NCBI GenBank assembly: GCA_050010535.1
Contig: JBEKKT010000002.1
Span: forward strand, 1 to 64,000
Reading direction: 5' to 3'
Source of the DNA: JAJRAG01 sp050010535
GTDB taxonomy: Archaea > Thermoplasmatota > Thermoplasmata > Methanomassiliicoccales > JACIVX01
Length of the DNA: 64,000 nucleotides
Under the pieces are notes generated by a model, which made no database searches, was not told the origin of the DNA, and saw only the letters and a program-made list of their open reading frames with translations. Below, piece after piece: positions 51,897-61,326 of the stretch. How positions within the stretch are numbered: the first letter of the stretch is position 1; every line of letters begins with the position of its first letter. The position numbers were made by a program, and so were the translations under genes.

Positions 51897-52916
51897 TTGA
51901 TAGAGATCGACGGCTCCGAGGGAGAGGGCGGAGGACAGTTGCTGCGTTGCGCGGTAGCAATGTCAGCTCTGACAGGAAAGGACGTAAGGGTATTCAACGT
52001 ACGAGCGGGGCGCCCGAATCCCGGTCTCACGCCTCAGCACCTGACCGCAGTCAGAGGGGTAGCTTCACTCTGCGACGCGAAGGCGGATGGTGCCGTCGTG
52101 GGGAGCACGGAGCTTAGCTTCCACCCCGGACCGGTCTCCGGAGACGGGAGAAGACTCGATGTCGGCACCGCCGGTAGCATCTCCCTCGTGCTCCAGGCAT
52201 GCATGCTTCCAGCGCTTAAATCCGGCAAGGTGACGACACTCGAGATCTCCGGAGGAACGAACGTCAGATGGTCTCCCCCGATAGACTACTATCTGGATCT
52301 GCTGTTTCCGATGCTGAGGAGAATGGGTGTGGAGATCCGCATGCACGTGGATGCCAGAGGGTTCTACCCGGAGGGTGGAGGGAAGGTGGTGGTCACGATT
52401 GGACCATCGACGGACATCTTCCCGCTCGACTTGAGCGAGAGGGGCGAATTGAAGGGGCTACGGGGCGTGTGCTTCTCTCAGAATCTGCCCGTTCATGTTT
52501 GCAAGCGAATATCGCACTCAGCGAAGAAGGCATTCATAGACGAAGGCGAATTGGTTGTGAGAGCCGATTTGTCCAGTGGCAGATCCACAGGAGCTGGCAT
52601 ATGTCTGTTCGCGGAATACAAAAGGACCGTTCTCGGCGCTGACGCGCTCGGTTATAGGGGAATCCCGGCCGAGAAGGTGGGGGCGGATGCCGCCGAGGCG
52701 CTGAGGAGGGAGATGAGCGGGATCGGAACGCTCGACGTCCACTCGGCGGACCAACTCGTTCCCTACATGGCCCTCGCGAAGGGCAGATCGGTGTTCAGGG
52801 TCAGGGAGATGACCGAGCACTTGAGGACACAGATGTGGCTGATAGGCAAGTTTCTCGATGCAACGTTCGATGTAAGGAGCCTCGCCGGCGGATATGAGAT
52901 TGCCGTCGCTCCCTAG
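51897..52916 (+). CDS. rtcA: RNA 3'-terminal phosphate cyclase
   Basis: Makes 2',3'-cyclic phosphate RNA ends. 339 residues. GSEGEGGGQLLRCAVAMSAL, RPNPGLTPQHL, and the nucleotide-binding FYPEGGGKV are typical; the catalytic histidine is in MTEHLRTQMW near the C-terminus. TTG start at 51897. No RtcB ligase is nearby. Confidence 0.94.
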   Translation: MIEIDGSEGEGGGQLLRCAVAMSALTGKDVRVFNVRAGRPNPGLTPQHLTAVRGVASLCDAKADGAVVGSTELSFHPGPVSGDGRRLDVGTAGSISLVLQACMLPALKSGKVTTLEISGGTNVRWSPPIDYYLDLLFPMLRRMGVEIRMHVDARGFYPEGGGKVVVTIGPSTDIFPLDLSERGELKGLRGVCFSQNLPVHVCKRISHSAKKAFIDEGELVVRADLSSGRSTGAGICLFAEYKRTVLGADALGYRGIPAEKVGADAAEALRREMSGIGTLDVHSADQLVPYMALAKGRSVFRVREMTEHLRTQMWLIGKFLDATFDVRSLAGGYEIAVAP

Positions 52917-52970
52917 CCGTAAATTATCGACCACGTCTTCTTAAGTTCGTCCTTCTTGCCAGCCTTCTTT

Positions 52971-53677
52971 TAGACTTCTTTGAGCCTCTCCTCGGTGCCT
53001 GCTGCCTCGGACAGAAAAGGTTCCGTATCGAGCTTTGCGTGAGTAAGTATCTTGTTAATCGCGGCTGTCACCGCCGCGGCCGCCCTGCGTCCGGATACTT
53101 CCAGTGCGCCTCCGAGACGAGAATCACCACGTCAGAGCTCCTGCTCACCTCTTCATTAAGCAAGACACCAGCTAGGCCAACGATGACACCGTTGTCTATC
53201 AGCGGTATTTCATTCCTCCTAGGAATGCCCATTGCGTTCGGCGTCGCGCCGATGCCATTGACCTGATTCTTAGGAGGCGCCTATCAGACCTTTTGAGCCG
53301 CCTCCCCTGCCTCAATGACCAACCCCTCGGGCGATATGAGCATCTGGCACCCGTTATCCTCTCACCAATCAATCCTCGTCTTCGCCAAAGGCTTTGCTAG
53401 GCTGTAAGGCGGGGGGGACTCCGAGACGAAGGCTACAACCTTGTAATTCCCCTTCTGACCCGCATAAATTCTTGCGTGGCTGTAATGTCTCCCGCCCTTG
53501 ACCAGAGAAGCCGCTGGGAAACTGACCGAATCCATCACCACGATATCTTCCAGCTCGAGGAAGCTAACGACGTCATTCGCCGAGATCGCCCACGAGACCC
53601 ACGCTCGGGAAACCATCGATCACGTGTGCGCCCTGGATATCCCTCTTCTTCCTCTCGATTATCTCGATTCCTTCCAT
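52971..53677 (-). pseudogene. Frameshifted PAC2-family gene (proteasome assembly chaperone homologue)
   Basis: Pieces in different minus-strand frames: MEGIEIIERKKRD and VIDGFPSVGLVG at the N-terminus; ISANDVVSFLELEDIVVMDSVSFP with GGRHYSHARIY; IDNGVIVGLAGVLLNEEV with VILVSEAHWKYPDA; a C-terminal AAAVTAAINKILTHAKLD ending EERLKEV. Order and patterns are those of archaeal PAC2 proteins. At least three shifts, one an extra base near 53598. Decay or sequencing error. Confidence 0.7.
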
Positions 53678-53781
53678 CTGGATTCATATCTGCTTTGAGC
53701 TAATGGACGGTTGGGAATCGACGGCGTTCGGGTTCAATCTCCGGAAGTATTATTGTGCTTTCATGAGTATACTTGGCCACG

Positions 53782-54417
53782 ATGAGGCCTTTCGTCATCG
53801 TCAACTGCGCAATGACGCCAGACGGCAAGATAGCAGGCAGGAGCCGGAGGCAGGTCAGGATATCGTCCCGGGAAGATGCGGAAAGGGTTCAATCACTCCG
53901 CACGTCCTCGGACGCCATCCTTGTCGGTGTAGGGACGATACTCGCCGACGACCCGCATCTCACGGTAAAGGGCGCCGCACCTACCAAGACCCTGCTTAGA
54001 GTTGTCCTGGATTCCAAGGGTAGGACACCAGAGAATGCCAGGGTGCTTGACGGCAGCGCGCCGACCCTAATCGTCACCACGGAGGAGTGTTCGAAGACCT
54101 GGAAGAGAGTGGAGGTACTTCGCTGCGGAATTGGGCGCGTGGACCTCCGCATCTTGCTGACTGAGCTCTACAGGCAAGGCGTGAGGCGCCTCCTAGTCGA
54201 AGGAGGGGGAGAGGTCATATGGTCATTCTTCGCCGGCGGCTTCGTCGATCGCTATTGCGTCTTCGTTGGAAAGATGATAATCGGCGGAAGCACTTCCCCC
54301 ACGCCTGCGGACGGCGAGGGATTCCCTGATGAGGAGACGATTCCCCTCGAGCTGGTCGAGGTCACCAGGCTCGGTGATGGGGTCCTGCTGAGCTACGAGG
54401 TCGTCCGGGATGACTGA
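53782..54417 (+). CDS. arfC: 2,5-diamino-6-ribosylaminopyrimidinone 5'-phosphate reductase
   Basis: RibD C-terminal-type reductase of archaeal riboflavin and F420 synthesis. 211 residues: PFVIVNCAMTPDGKIAG, SSDAILVGVGTILADDPHL, RLLVEGGGEVIWSF. No deaminase domain, as in archaeal ArfC. ATG 53782 preferred over TTG 53773. Its end overlaps the Mut7-C gene by 8 bases. Confidence 0.9.
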   Translation: MRPFVIVNCAMTPDGKIAGRSRRQVRISSREDAERVQSLRTSSDAILVGVGTILADDPHLTVKGAAPTKTLLRVVLDSKGRTPENARVLDGSAPTLIVTTEECSKTWKRVEVLRCGIGRVDLRILLTELYRQGVRRLLVEGGGEVIWSFFAGGFVDRYCVFVGKMIIGGSTSPTPADGEGFPDEETIPLELVEVTRLGDGVLLSYEVVRDD

Positions 54418-54883
54418 CGAGAGACCGAAATTCTCCGCTGACGAGATGCTCGGATCTCTATCTCGCTGGCTTCGCATAATGGGCTACGACACCACCTATG
54501 AGAAGAATATGGAGGATGCGGACATCCTCCGACTGGCGAGTGCAGAGGACAGGATTCTGCTGACGAGAGACAAGGACCTGGTCCGGAGAGCAAAAGGAAG
54601 AGGCCTGTATGTCGAGAGTGACGAACTCTCCGAGCAGTTGAGTCAGGTCTTCGAGGCGTTCGATCTCAGCACGTATGAGGCGCTAACCCGCTGCACCGTG
54701 TGCAACGGAGATCTCGTGATTGTTCAGCCAAACGAGGTCAAGGACGATGTCCCGGTCGGAGCGCTTGATAACAACGACGAATTCTACCGCTGCACGAAGT
54801 GCGGAAAGATCTACTGGAAGGGCTCTCACTGGGACAACATACTCAACAGACTGGGGGCTCTCAATTCCGACAGAAGCAAATGA
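54410..54883 (+). CDS. Mut7-C RNase domain protein (PIN-like, DUF82)
   Basis: 157 residues. PIN-like core FSADEMLGSLSRWLRIMGYDT with ADILRLASAEDRILLTRDKDL; zinc ribbon C-x2-C (TRCTVCN) and C-x2-C (YRCTKCGKIYW). A predicted RNase of archaea and bacteria; target unknown. Confidence 0.88.
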   Translation: MTDERPKFSADEMLGSLSRWLRIMGYDTTYEKNMEDADILRLASAEDRILLTRDKDLVRRAKGRGLYVESDELSEQLSQVFEAFDLSTYEALTRCTVCNGDLVIVQPNEVKDDVPVGALDNNDEFYRCTKCGKIYWKGSHWDNILNRLGALNSDRSK

Positions 54884-54923
54884 GAGTGGAAAAGAGCGGT
54901 AACTTCCTGCCGGAGAAATCCGC

Positions 54924-55871
54924 TCACAGTTGGTAGTAGTCCTCGCTGATGATCTTTCCCGTCCCGGCATTGACGATCATGACGCCGTGTATGCCTTCGA
55001 CGCACCAAATAGGAGAGTAGAAGATGCCCTGCCCCTCCAGATTGACATCCTCCGCCCGCGGCGAGACCCTCTTCTTTTCTACGACCGTCACCTGTCCACT
55101 GTCCTTGATGACCTCCTTCTCATAAGAATACATCCGGACCACTTCATCTTTAACAAGTCCTTTCGCCTCTTCTGCGTCCAGCATCGGCTCGAGGCGCCTG
55201 TAGCTCTGTTCCAATGAGAAGACGATCTCGACCTTGTCGTTCCACTTCTCCACCTTCTTCGTCAGGGCGTTCACAGACAGCTGGCCACCCTCACTTCCGA
55301 TCTTCTTGTCCTCCACGTACAGGTCGCAGGAATACTTGTATACGTAGAAGGGGACAAGCTCCAGTCCGTACCTGAAACCGCCCACAGTCTGCCTAGCGAT
55401 TTCCCTGACATCATTGATCGTGATCGTCGGCTTGACTATACGCTCCCCCAAATCAGCGGTCTGCACCTTCTCGAGTTCCTCTGGTGAGACCATCTTCGGG
55501 TAGTCGTCGGCTAAGAGCTCGTCCACAAGACCGTGGTCCCGTTCGCCAACGATCCTCTCGATCCTAGTCCTGCCAATCTCGCGTTCGATAGCCTCCCTAT
55601 CCCACACGAAGACTCCTGCATCCAGTGCTTCCTTAGAGGAATCCGGCAAGTCTTTCAGCGTCGCGATAACCTTCCTGCCCTTAAAGTCCCTGAGCTGGCC
55701 AAGAAAAGCCTTGATGGATTTGTCATCCTCCGGCGAGATCAGGCAGAAGACGACCTCGTTCTCACCCTTCTTCCCGACTAAATAGCCATTACGCTCGGAT
55801 ACCTCAAAATCTCTTGCCTCGAGGATCTCCGTGATAACACTAGTCAGAGAGGTCAAGAGCGCACCGGACAC
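54924..55871 (-). CDS. Conserved archaeal protein with Mrr-like N-terminus
   Basis: 315 residues. The first 110 (ITEILEARDFEVSERNGYLVGKKGENEVVFCL, GRKVIATLKDLPD) look like an Mrr-type fold without clear catalytic residues; residues 150-315 form a second domain with strand-rich pattern and a hydrophobic C-terminus (GIHGVMIVNAGTGKIISED). Function unknown. Convergent with Mut7-C. Confidence 0.6.
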   Translation of the reverse strand: MSGALLTSLTSVITEILEARDFEVSERNGYLVGKKGENEVVFCLISPEDDKSIKAFLGQLRDFKGRKVIATLKDLPDSSKEALDAGVFVWDREAIEREIGRTRIERIVGERDHGLVDELLADDYPKMVSPEELEKVQTADLGERIVKPTITINDVREIARQTVGGFRYGLELVPFYVYKYSCDLYVEDKKIGSEGGQLSVNALTKKVEKWNDKVEIVFSLEQSYRRLEPMLDAEEAKGLVKDEVVRMYSYEKEVIKDSGQVTVVEKKRVSPRAEDVNLEGQGIFYSPIWCVEGIHGVMIVNAGTGKIISEDYYQL

Positions 55872-56014
55872 ATCATCAGGTCTTTCTCATAAAAGCATTT
55901 GTTCGGTAAACTGAGTCTCCCAGCGAGAAAGAAATTGCTTTATATTCTACACGCCCGTTAACCCGTCGTAAACAGTGCGCAATCCAGGTCGTTCCAGTTT
56001 AGGAGACAGTGTCC

Positions 56015-57289
56015 ATGAAAAGCGAGTTGAGAGAGCAACTGAAAATCCGCCAGGCCGCCATGGAAGAGGTCAATGATTTTCTTCTTGATCCAAAGAATCC
56101 GGTGATCAATGACATCCTTCAGGTAGTGGACAAATATGGTTCCCCTGACGAGATCAACGCAAAGGCGCGGGAAGCAAGACGGCTTTCGAATCTCACGAAG
56201 AGACTGCGCAAGATCCGTTCTCCATACTTGAAGGGCTTGGAATGGCTCGAAGCTCAGAGAGACAAGGAGGCGTTCATCTCGATTCCGGGGTTTCGCCGCC
56301 AGGTCCTGGGAACGAAAGCGGACAAAATGAAATTCGACAAGAAACATGCTATCACCTTAGAGATAAGCGCGCTTCAGTACTTTCCATGGCTGATCACAGA
56401 GGCAAAACAGGCGATCAAGAACAAAGAGATCATGCCGGGTCGATACATCAGGGTCCGCAAGATGAAGGAGCAGGAGAAGGACCAGGGAGACATCCTGGCC
56501 GTCGCTGCGGCCATGCAGATTGTCGGCGCATCATACGTCGAGACACTGGACACAAAAGGGACGGACGGATCGAACGTGCACCTCGGAGGTCCGGCGACGA
56601 TCACAGGCTATTTCGGTGGAGTGGGCCAGCCGAACGATCACGCTCTGCAGTACATCGACGAGTTCCTCCACTACTACACTGAGTACGGCGTTCAGCAGGT
56701 CCTTAACATCAACCCCGGAACGGTCCTGCTCGGGTACATCATCTACAAGCTCGGGATCGACATGGAGTTCAAGATATCGGTGTTCATGGGCAATGACAAC
56801 CCGTATTCGATACTGTGGACACTGATGGCGGCTAGGTTGTTCTCAAGAAATGATGGCTCAGTGCCGCTAATTGGGTTCAACCTCAGCAACTCGGTGGACG
56901 TGAAGACAATCGAGAAGGGCGCCTACATCCGAAAGCAGTTCGGCCTGGAGGAAAACGTTCGCATCGAGCATCACATCACCGAGACCTGGAAGAGCATCGT
57001 GAGGCAGCCGTACAACCGCCGCGACGACCTCGTGAAGTTGTCCAATCACGTCAAGAACATCGCCGCGAAGCACGAGGGAGGAGAGGTCGATGTGGAGGAG
57101 AAACGCAAGCACCCGTCTGACATCCTGGACTACTTCAGAGACAAAGAGGAAGTGATCGCAGCGGGAGACATGGAATACCTCGAAGAGAATTATCTGGACA
57201 AGCATGAGTCCGTAAACCTCACCGCGAAAGCGCTGACGAAGAAAGGATTGTCCTTTGTAGCCGCGTGGAACCTGCACTCCGAGAAGTAG
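56015..57289 (+). CDS. Large conserved protein, unknown function
   Basis: 424 residues, not recognised. Glycine- and aspartate-rich middle (LDTKGTDGSNVHLGGPATITGYFGG, VFMGNDNPYS, GFNLSNSVD) looks like a ligand-binding alpha/beta barrel; the C-terminal part is charged. ATG 56015 has AGGAGA 8 bases upstream; GTG 56009 is weaker. A TATA-like CTTTATATT lies near 55937. A hairpin terminator follows the gene. Probably a metabolic enzyme. Confidence 0.65.
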   Translation: MKSELREQLKIRQAAMEEVNDFLLDPKNPVINDILQVVDKYGSPDEINAKAREARRLSNLTKRLRKIRSPYLKGLEWLEAQRDKEAFISIPGFRRQVLGTKADKMKFDKKHAITLEISALQYFPWLITEAKQAIKNKEIMPGRYIRVRKMKEQEKDQGDILAVAAAMQIVGASYVETLDTKGTDGSNVHLGGPATITGYFGGVGQPNDHALQYIDEFLHYYTEYGVQQVLNINPGTVLLGYIIYKLGIDMEFKISVFMGNDNPYSILWTLMAARLFSRNDGSVPLIGFNLSNSVDVKTIEKGAYIRKQFGLEENVRIEHHITETWKSIVRQPYNRRDDLVKLSNHVKNIAAKHEGGEVDVEEKRKHPSDILDYFRDKEEVIAAGDMEYLEENYLDKHESVNLTAKALTKKGLSFVAAWNLHSEK

Positions 57290-57312
57290 AGCGGTACGAA
57301 ATCAAGAGAAAA

Positions 57313-57336
57313 GAGCCGGGCCTATTAGGCCCGCTC
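57313..57336 (+). terminator. Hairpin after the 56015 gene
   Basis: CGGGCC-TATTA-GGCCCG stem extended by GAG/CTC with one bulged C; pyrimidine-rich sequence with a T run (CCCTTTTTTC) follows about 20 bases later. Confidence 0.55.
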
Positions 57337-57443
57337 CTTTCCAATATTGTCACCTTCCCTTTTTTCATCGTATTGAAGGTCAGAGCACGCCCGTGTATCG
57401 CGATCAAAGGAAAGATTGAATATTCGCGTATTGCTAGGACGAA

Positions 57444-57866
57444 ATGATGGCGTCGGCAAGACTCCTGAGACCGGCCTCACTGCTGATGATCATAGTCGGA
57501 GTTGTCATCTCAATCGTATCGATAGTTCAGGGCCAGATGCAGGTCATATTGTTCCTTATCTTCCCGGTCTTCTACGCGGAAGAGGTGCTCCCTGCTATCG
57601 GGACAGCGCTGCTGTTCATCGGCATCGTCGGGCTGTTCCTTTCGTTCTTCGTATCTATGACCCCTAGCGACGCGAGATCGCGTCCTAACGACGGGCCTCT
57701 CGACCTGGCTGAAGCCGAAGAAAGGCGCAAGCCAAAGATGAAATCCGGGGGCGTCGTTCTTATTGGTCCTGTCCCCATAATCTTCGGGTCGGATTGGAGG
57801 ATGGCGATCACGGCGATAGTCCTCGCCATCCTGCTTGTCGGCATGATGCTCCTATTCCTGCTCTAG
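57444..57866 (+). CDS. Membrane protein, TIGR00304/DUF131 family
   Basis: 140 residues with three membrane helices: about 12-28 (LLMIIVGVVISIVSIVQ), 52-70 (IGTALLFIGIVGLFLSFFV), 121-140 (AITAIVLAILLVGMMLLF). The GGVVLIGPVPIIFGSD segment before the last helix is the family mark. Function unknown. Converges with the small helical gene by 15 bases. Confidence 0.85.
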   Translation: MMASARLLRPASLLMIIVGVVISIVSIVQGQMQVILFLIFPVFYAEEVLPAIGTALLFIGIVGLFLSFFVSMTPSDARSRPNDGPLDLAEAEERRKPKMKSGGVVLIGPVPIIFGSDWRMAITAIVLAILLVGMMLLFLL

Positions 57867-58079
57867 ACCCTTGGCAAGCGACTCCGCAGCCTCCTCGACC
57901 GAGGTCTCATGCCTCCTCGCCAGATCCCGTATCTCGCCCATCAGTCTGATGTAAACGTCGAAGTCCATGCCGCGCTTTCGCATCGTCTTGCCCAAGGTCT
58001 GCTCGAATGTCATCGTCTTCCTTGTTTGGGAGAGGGCCTCTTCGATGATCTCTTTGTCCTGCTGACTCAGCGGCGCCAT
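57852..58079 (-). CDS. Small helical protein downstream of guaAA
   Basis: 75 residues, charged and helical (KEIIEEALSQTRKTM, VYIRLMGEIRDLARRHETSVEEAAESL). Its ATG lies inside the end of guaAA (13-base overlap), so it is cotranslated. Family and role unknown. Confidence 0.7.
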   Translation of the reverse strand: MAPLSQQDKEIIEEALSQTRKTMTFEQTLGKTMRKRGMDFDVYIRLMGEIRDLARRHETSVEEAAESLAKGLEQE

Positions 58080-58642
58080 TCCTCGACAACCCTCAAGAAG
58101 TTCTTGAAGATCTCGTATCCATGCTCCGTGTTCTCGACCTCGGGATGGAACTGCAGCCCATAAATCGGCCTGGTCTTCATCTTGACAGCCTCGTGCGGAC
58201 AGTTCTTGGAGTGGGCGAGCGTTTGGAACGATTCGGGCACGACAGTTACCTCATCGTTGTGCGATTCCCAGACGGAGAATTGCCTGGGCAGCCCCCGGAA
58301 CATGTCATCCTCCTCATCCACGAAGAGCTGGGTCTTGCCAAACTCGGGTAGCTTCGCCGGCTCGGTCTTGCCGCCGAATCTGGTACAGGTGAATTGCATC
58401 CCGGCGCATATCCCCAATATCGGGAAGGCCGCCCTTTCGATGTATTCCCCGTTCCTGCCCATCCTGTCGACGTCAAGAGCCACACGAGGCGCTCCTCCCG
58501 ACAGAACGAGCGCATCCACTTCGCCAAGTTCGTCGAACGGGGTGGTGTTTGGAACGACCTTCGTGTCGACCTCAAGGTACCTCAGTACCCTCCATTCCCG
58601 ATGTGTCCACTGACCCCCGTTGTCGATGACGTAGACCTTCAT
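58067..58642 (-). CDS. guaAA: GMP synthase, glutamine amidotransferase subunit A
   Basis: Supplies ammonia to the separate ATP-pyrophosphatase subunit. Class I amidotransferase: YVIDNGGQWTHREWR, nucleophile in LGICAGMQ, catalytic H and E in LQFHPEVENTEHG. 191 residues. A minus-strand TTTAAATA near 58667-58674 is the promoter. The synthetase subunit is at 59522, separated by a HAD gene on the other strand. Confidence 0.95.
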   Translation of the reverse strand: MKVYVIDNGGQWTHREWRVLRYLEVDTKVVPNTTPFDELGEVDALVLSGGAPRVALDVDRMGRNGEYIERAAFPILGICAGMQFTCTRFGGKTEPAKLPEFGKTQLFVDEEDDMFRGLPRQFSVWESHNDEVTVVPESFQTLAHSKNCPHEAVKMKTRPIYGLQFHPEVENTEHGYEIFKNFLRVVEEWRR

Positions 58643-58782
58643 TGCGTCGATAAATGGAGGGTGCTTATTTAAAAGATTGCGAGAGATGAGACTATGACTC
58701 TGAGACGTCGGCCAGTTCTATCATCGCCCCTCCGGAATCCGACGGCAAGGCTTAAGTCGTTCGCAGACATCCGAAATCTCAG

Positions 58783-59515
58783 ATGAAGGCAGTACTATTC
58801 GACCTGGGTCACACTCTAGTGGATTACTATCACGAGTGGAAAGGTCCCGAGGCTTGGGCCATTGATCGGGTCTTTCATATCATAACGGACGCCTGCGACC
58901 CCGCTCTCGACGAGACGGAATTCACTGCCTGCCTATCCCGCTTTCTCGAGGAAGCTAGGGAGCGCAAGACCGCAAGAATGGTCGATGTCCCTCTTTCTGA
59001 GACGCTCGAAACCTGCTTCCGCAGATTCGGCTGGGGATCCCGGCGAGAACCTCATGGTCGATTCGCTGAACGCGTTCTACCAGACCCTTCTCGACACGAG
59101 GAAGCTGGTCCCGGGAGCGGTCGAGATGCTCGAGAGGATCAGAGACCGCGGTCTGCTTGTAGGCCTTGTCTCCGACGTTGCCTGGGGGCTGCCGTCTGAG
59201 TATCCGCTCAATGACTTGAGATACTTCCAGCTCGATGGGTATTTCGACGATATGGTGTTCTCCAAGTATGTGGGACTGAGGAAGCCGAACCCGAGGATTT
59301 TCAAGATCGCTCTTTGGAACCTCGACGTCAAGTCGGCAGATTCGGCGTTCATCGGGAACTCGCTCCAAGCGGACATCAAAGGCGCTAAGGGCGTCGGGAT
59401 GTTGGCGGTGCTGAAGGAATCGAAGTATTACCAGCACGATGACAACGTCATCCCGGATGGCAGGGTAGCAGACTGGTCGGAGATAGACTTGTTGCTTGAC
59501 GGCCACAGCGACTGA
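58783..59515 (+). pseudogene. HAD-family hydrolase with one frameshift
   Basis: Frame 1 gives MKAVLFDLGHTLVDYY (motif I DxxxT) to CFRRFGW; from about 59030 the other frame continues GDPGENLMVDSLNAFY, LVGLVSDVAW (motif II), LRKPNPRIF (motif III Lys), FIGNSLQADIKGAKG (motif IV). One base is missing in the G run near 59033. Otherwise the gene is complete, so a sequencing error is likely. Confidence 0.8.
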
Positions 59516-59521
59516 TCGACT

Positions 59522-60469
59522 CTACTCCCACTCGATCGTCGCCGGCGGCTTGTTGGTGATGTCGTATACCACCCTGTTCACCTTGTCCTTCATCTCGTTC
59601 GTTATCCTGACAGAGATCATCTCCAGGACCTCATGCGGTATCTTCGAATAGGCGGCGCTCATCCCGTCGATCGAGTCAACCGCCCTGACCGCGATCGTCC
59701 GTCCGTAAGCTCTCCTATCACCCTGTACCCCGACAGACTTGACCGGCAGGAGGACTGCAAAGTATTGCCACGGCCTCTCCATCTTGCCCTGGTCTGACGC
59801 CTTCTCCAATTCCTCCTCGACAATGGCACAGGCAGTTCTGACGATCTCCGCGGACTCTCGGGTGACCTCACCCATTATCCTTATGGCCAGAGCCGGCCCC
59901 GGGAACGGTTGACGCTCCGAGACATCGACCCCGAGGTACCTGGCGACCGTCCTGACCTCATCTTTGTACAGGTCGCGCATCGGTTCGACGAGCTTCAGCT
60001 TCATGTCCCTCGGCAAACCGCCGACGTTATGATGACTCTTGATCGTGTCCCTTAGCTTGTCCCCGCTCTCGATCCAGTCGGGAGCGATCGTCCCTTGAAC
60101 GAGGTACTCCGCATTGAACTCCCTTGCGACCCTTTCAAAGATCCTGATGAATTTCTCCCCGATGACCTTCCTCTTCCTCTCAGGTTCGACGAAGCCTTCC
60201 AGTGCCTCGAAGAACTCGTCCGAGGCATCTATTAAGGTGAAGTTGACGCCGAGCGTTCTTAGCGTCTCAGAGACCACTTCGGTCTCGCCCTTCCTCATGA
60301 GGCCCGTATCAACATAGACAGCAAGGAGTCTGTTCCCGATCGCCCTGCTCGCCAAGACGGCTGCGGTCGTGCTGTCCACGCCGCCTGAGCAGGCGATTAT
60401 GGCCTTTCCCGGTATCGAATTCCTCAGATTCGCCCCCGCCTCCCTCACGAACGCTCCAGCGTCGAACAT
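59522..60469 (-). CDS. guaAB: GMP synthase, ATP-pyrophosphatase subunit B
   Basis: Amidates XMP to GMP. PP-loop SGGVDSTTAAVLASRA near residue 29; QGTIAPDWIE, GGLPRDMKLKLVEP and RQPFPGPALAIRI are typical; dimerisation end TNKPPATIEWE. 315 residues, the archaeal split form. purE lies 2 bases upstream. Confidence 0.96.
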   Translation of the reverse strand: MFDAGAFVREAGANLRNSIPGKAIIACSGGVDSTTAAVLASRAIGNRLLAVYVDTGLMRKGETEVVSETLRTLGVNFTLIDASDEFFEALEGFVEPERKRKVIGEKFIRIFERVAREFNAEYLVQGTIAPDWIESGDKLRDTIKSHHNVGGLPRDMKLKLVEPMRDLYKDEVRTVARYLGVDVSERQPFPGPALAIRIMGEVTRESAEIVRTACAIVEEELEKASDQGKMERPWQYFAVLLPVKSVGVQGDRRAYGRTIAVRAVDSIDGMSAAYSKIPHEVLEMISVRITNEMKDKVNRVVYDITNKPPATIEWE

Positions 60470-60471
60470 TG

Positions 60472-60939
60472 CTAGTGCACCTCCTCAGAATCGCACTCCA
60501 CCTGCTCCGCCATCTCCTTCCTATACTCCACAAGTTCGTCGCGAATCCTTTCGTCCCCTATCGCAAGCATCTCGAGGGCGAGCAAGGCGGCGTTATCACC
60601 CATGTCAAGACCCACCGCGGCGACCGGTATGCCAGGAGGCATCTGGACGATGGAAAGGATGGAATCGATGTTCACCTTGCCACTCACCGGTACGCCGATC
60701 ACTGGTTTCGTTGTAATCGAAGCGACAACCCCAGGCAGGGCGGCGGACAGTCCAGCGATGGCAACGAAAATCTTCGCTTTGCTCCCCAGGACAAGATTCT
60801 TCACGCGGTCAGGTGTCCTGTGCGCGGAAGCGACCAGCATCTCGACCGAGACGCCGAACCTGCGCAGCAATTGAACCGCTTTCTCGCCGACGGGGGCATC
60901 GCTCCTGCTCCCTAGAATGACAAGGACGTCGGGCATCAT
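60472..60939 (-). CDS. purE: N5-CAIR mutase / AIR carboxylase PurE
   Basis: Purine pathway enzyme. 155 residues; GSRSDAPVGEKAVQLL, SAHRTPDRV and AGLSAALPGVVAS are conserved. ATG 60939 chosen from near-adjacent starts (60936). Operon with guaAB, so two purine steps are coregulated. Confidence 0.93.
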   Translation of the reverse strand: MMPDVLVILGSRSDAPVGEKAVQLLRRFGVSVEMLVASAHRTPDRVKNLVLGSKAKIFVAIAGLSAALPGVVASITTKPVIGVPVSGKVNIDSILSIVQMPPGIPVAAVGLDMGDNAALLALEMLAIGDERIRDELVEYRKEMAEQVECDSEEVH

Positions 60940-61003
60940 GCCACTGACCATGTTGCCAGGATAAAAGAATTTCGCAGAAGAAGAAAATAGAAGGGATTTG
61001 TGA

Positions 61004-61297
61004 TCAAGATTTCATTATCGCCAGTAGGAAAGCACCCACGGCGATGAGAGCTCCAATGACCGCAGCCAGTATGTTTATAAATGCTGTCCAGACCACATCG
61101 CCGACCTCCACGTGGACCGTGTTCGTGAATCCGGCTAGGTACACCCAAAGTATTCCAACCACGAGACCGATGATAAGCAGCACCACGCCTATCGTCCTGC
61201 TCTTACCGCTTCCGAAGTACGCAGTAAAGGCCCCCGCCAGAACCATGAATAGGCCGAAGGTCAACAAGAGCACCGTCAGGAAACTTTCCAAATCCAT
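61004..61297 (-). CDS. Small membrane protein
   Basis: 97 residues with three helices: about 5-28 (FLTVLLLTFGLFMVLAGAFTAYF), 35-56 (IGVVLLIIGLVVGILWVYLAGF), 70-94 (AFINILAAVIGALIAVGAFLLAI). No known family. Confidence 0.7.
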   Translation of the reverse strand: MDLESFLTVLLLTFGLFMVLAGAFTAYFGSGKSRTIGVVLLIIGLVVGILWVYLAGFTNTVHVEVGDVVWTAFINILAAVIGALIAVGAFLLAIMKS

Positions 61298-61326
61298 TTT
61301 TTATCACCCGTGTCTCATTTTTTTCC

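Noticed and set aside
53725..53745. T-loop-like GGGTTCAATC suggesting a tRNA
   Set aside because: No matching acceptor, D- or anticodon stems on either side.
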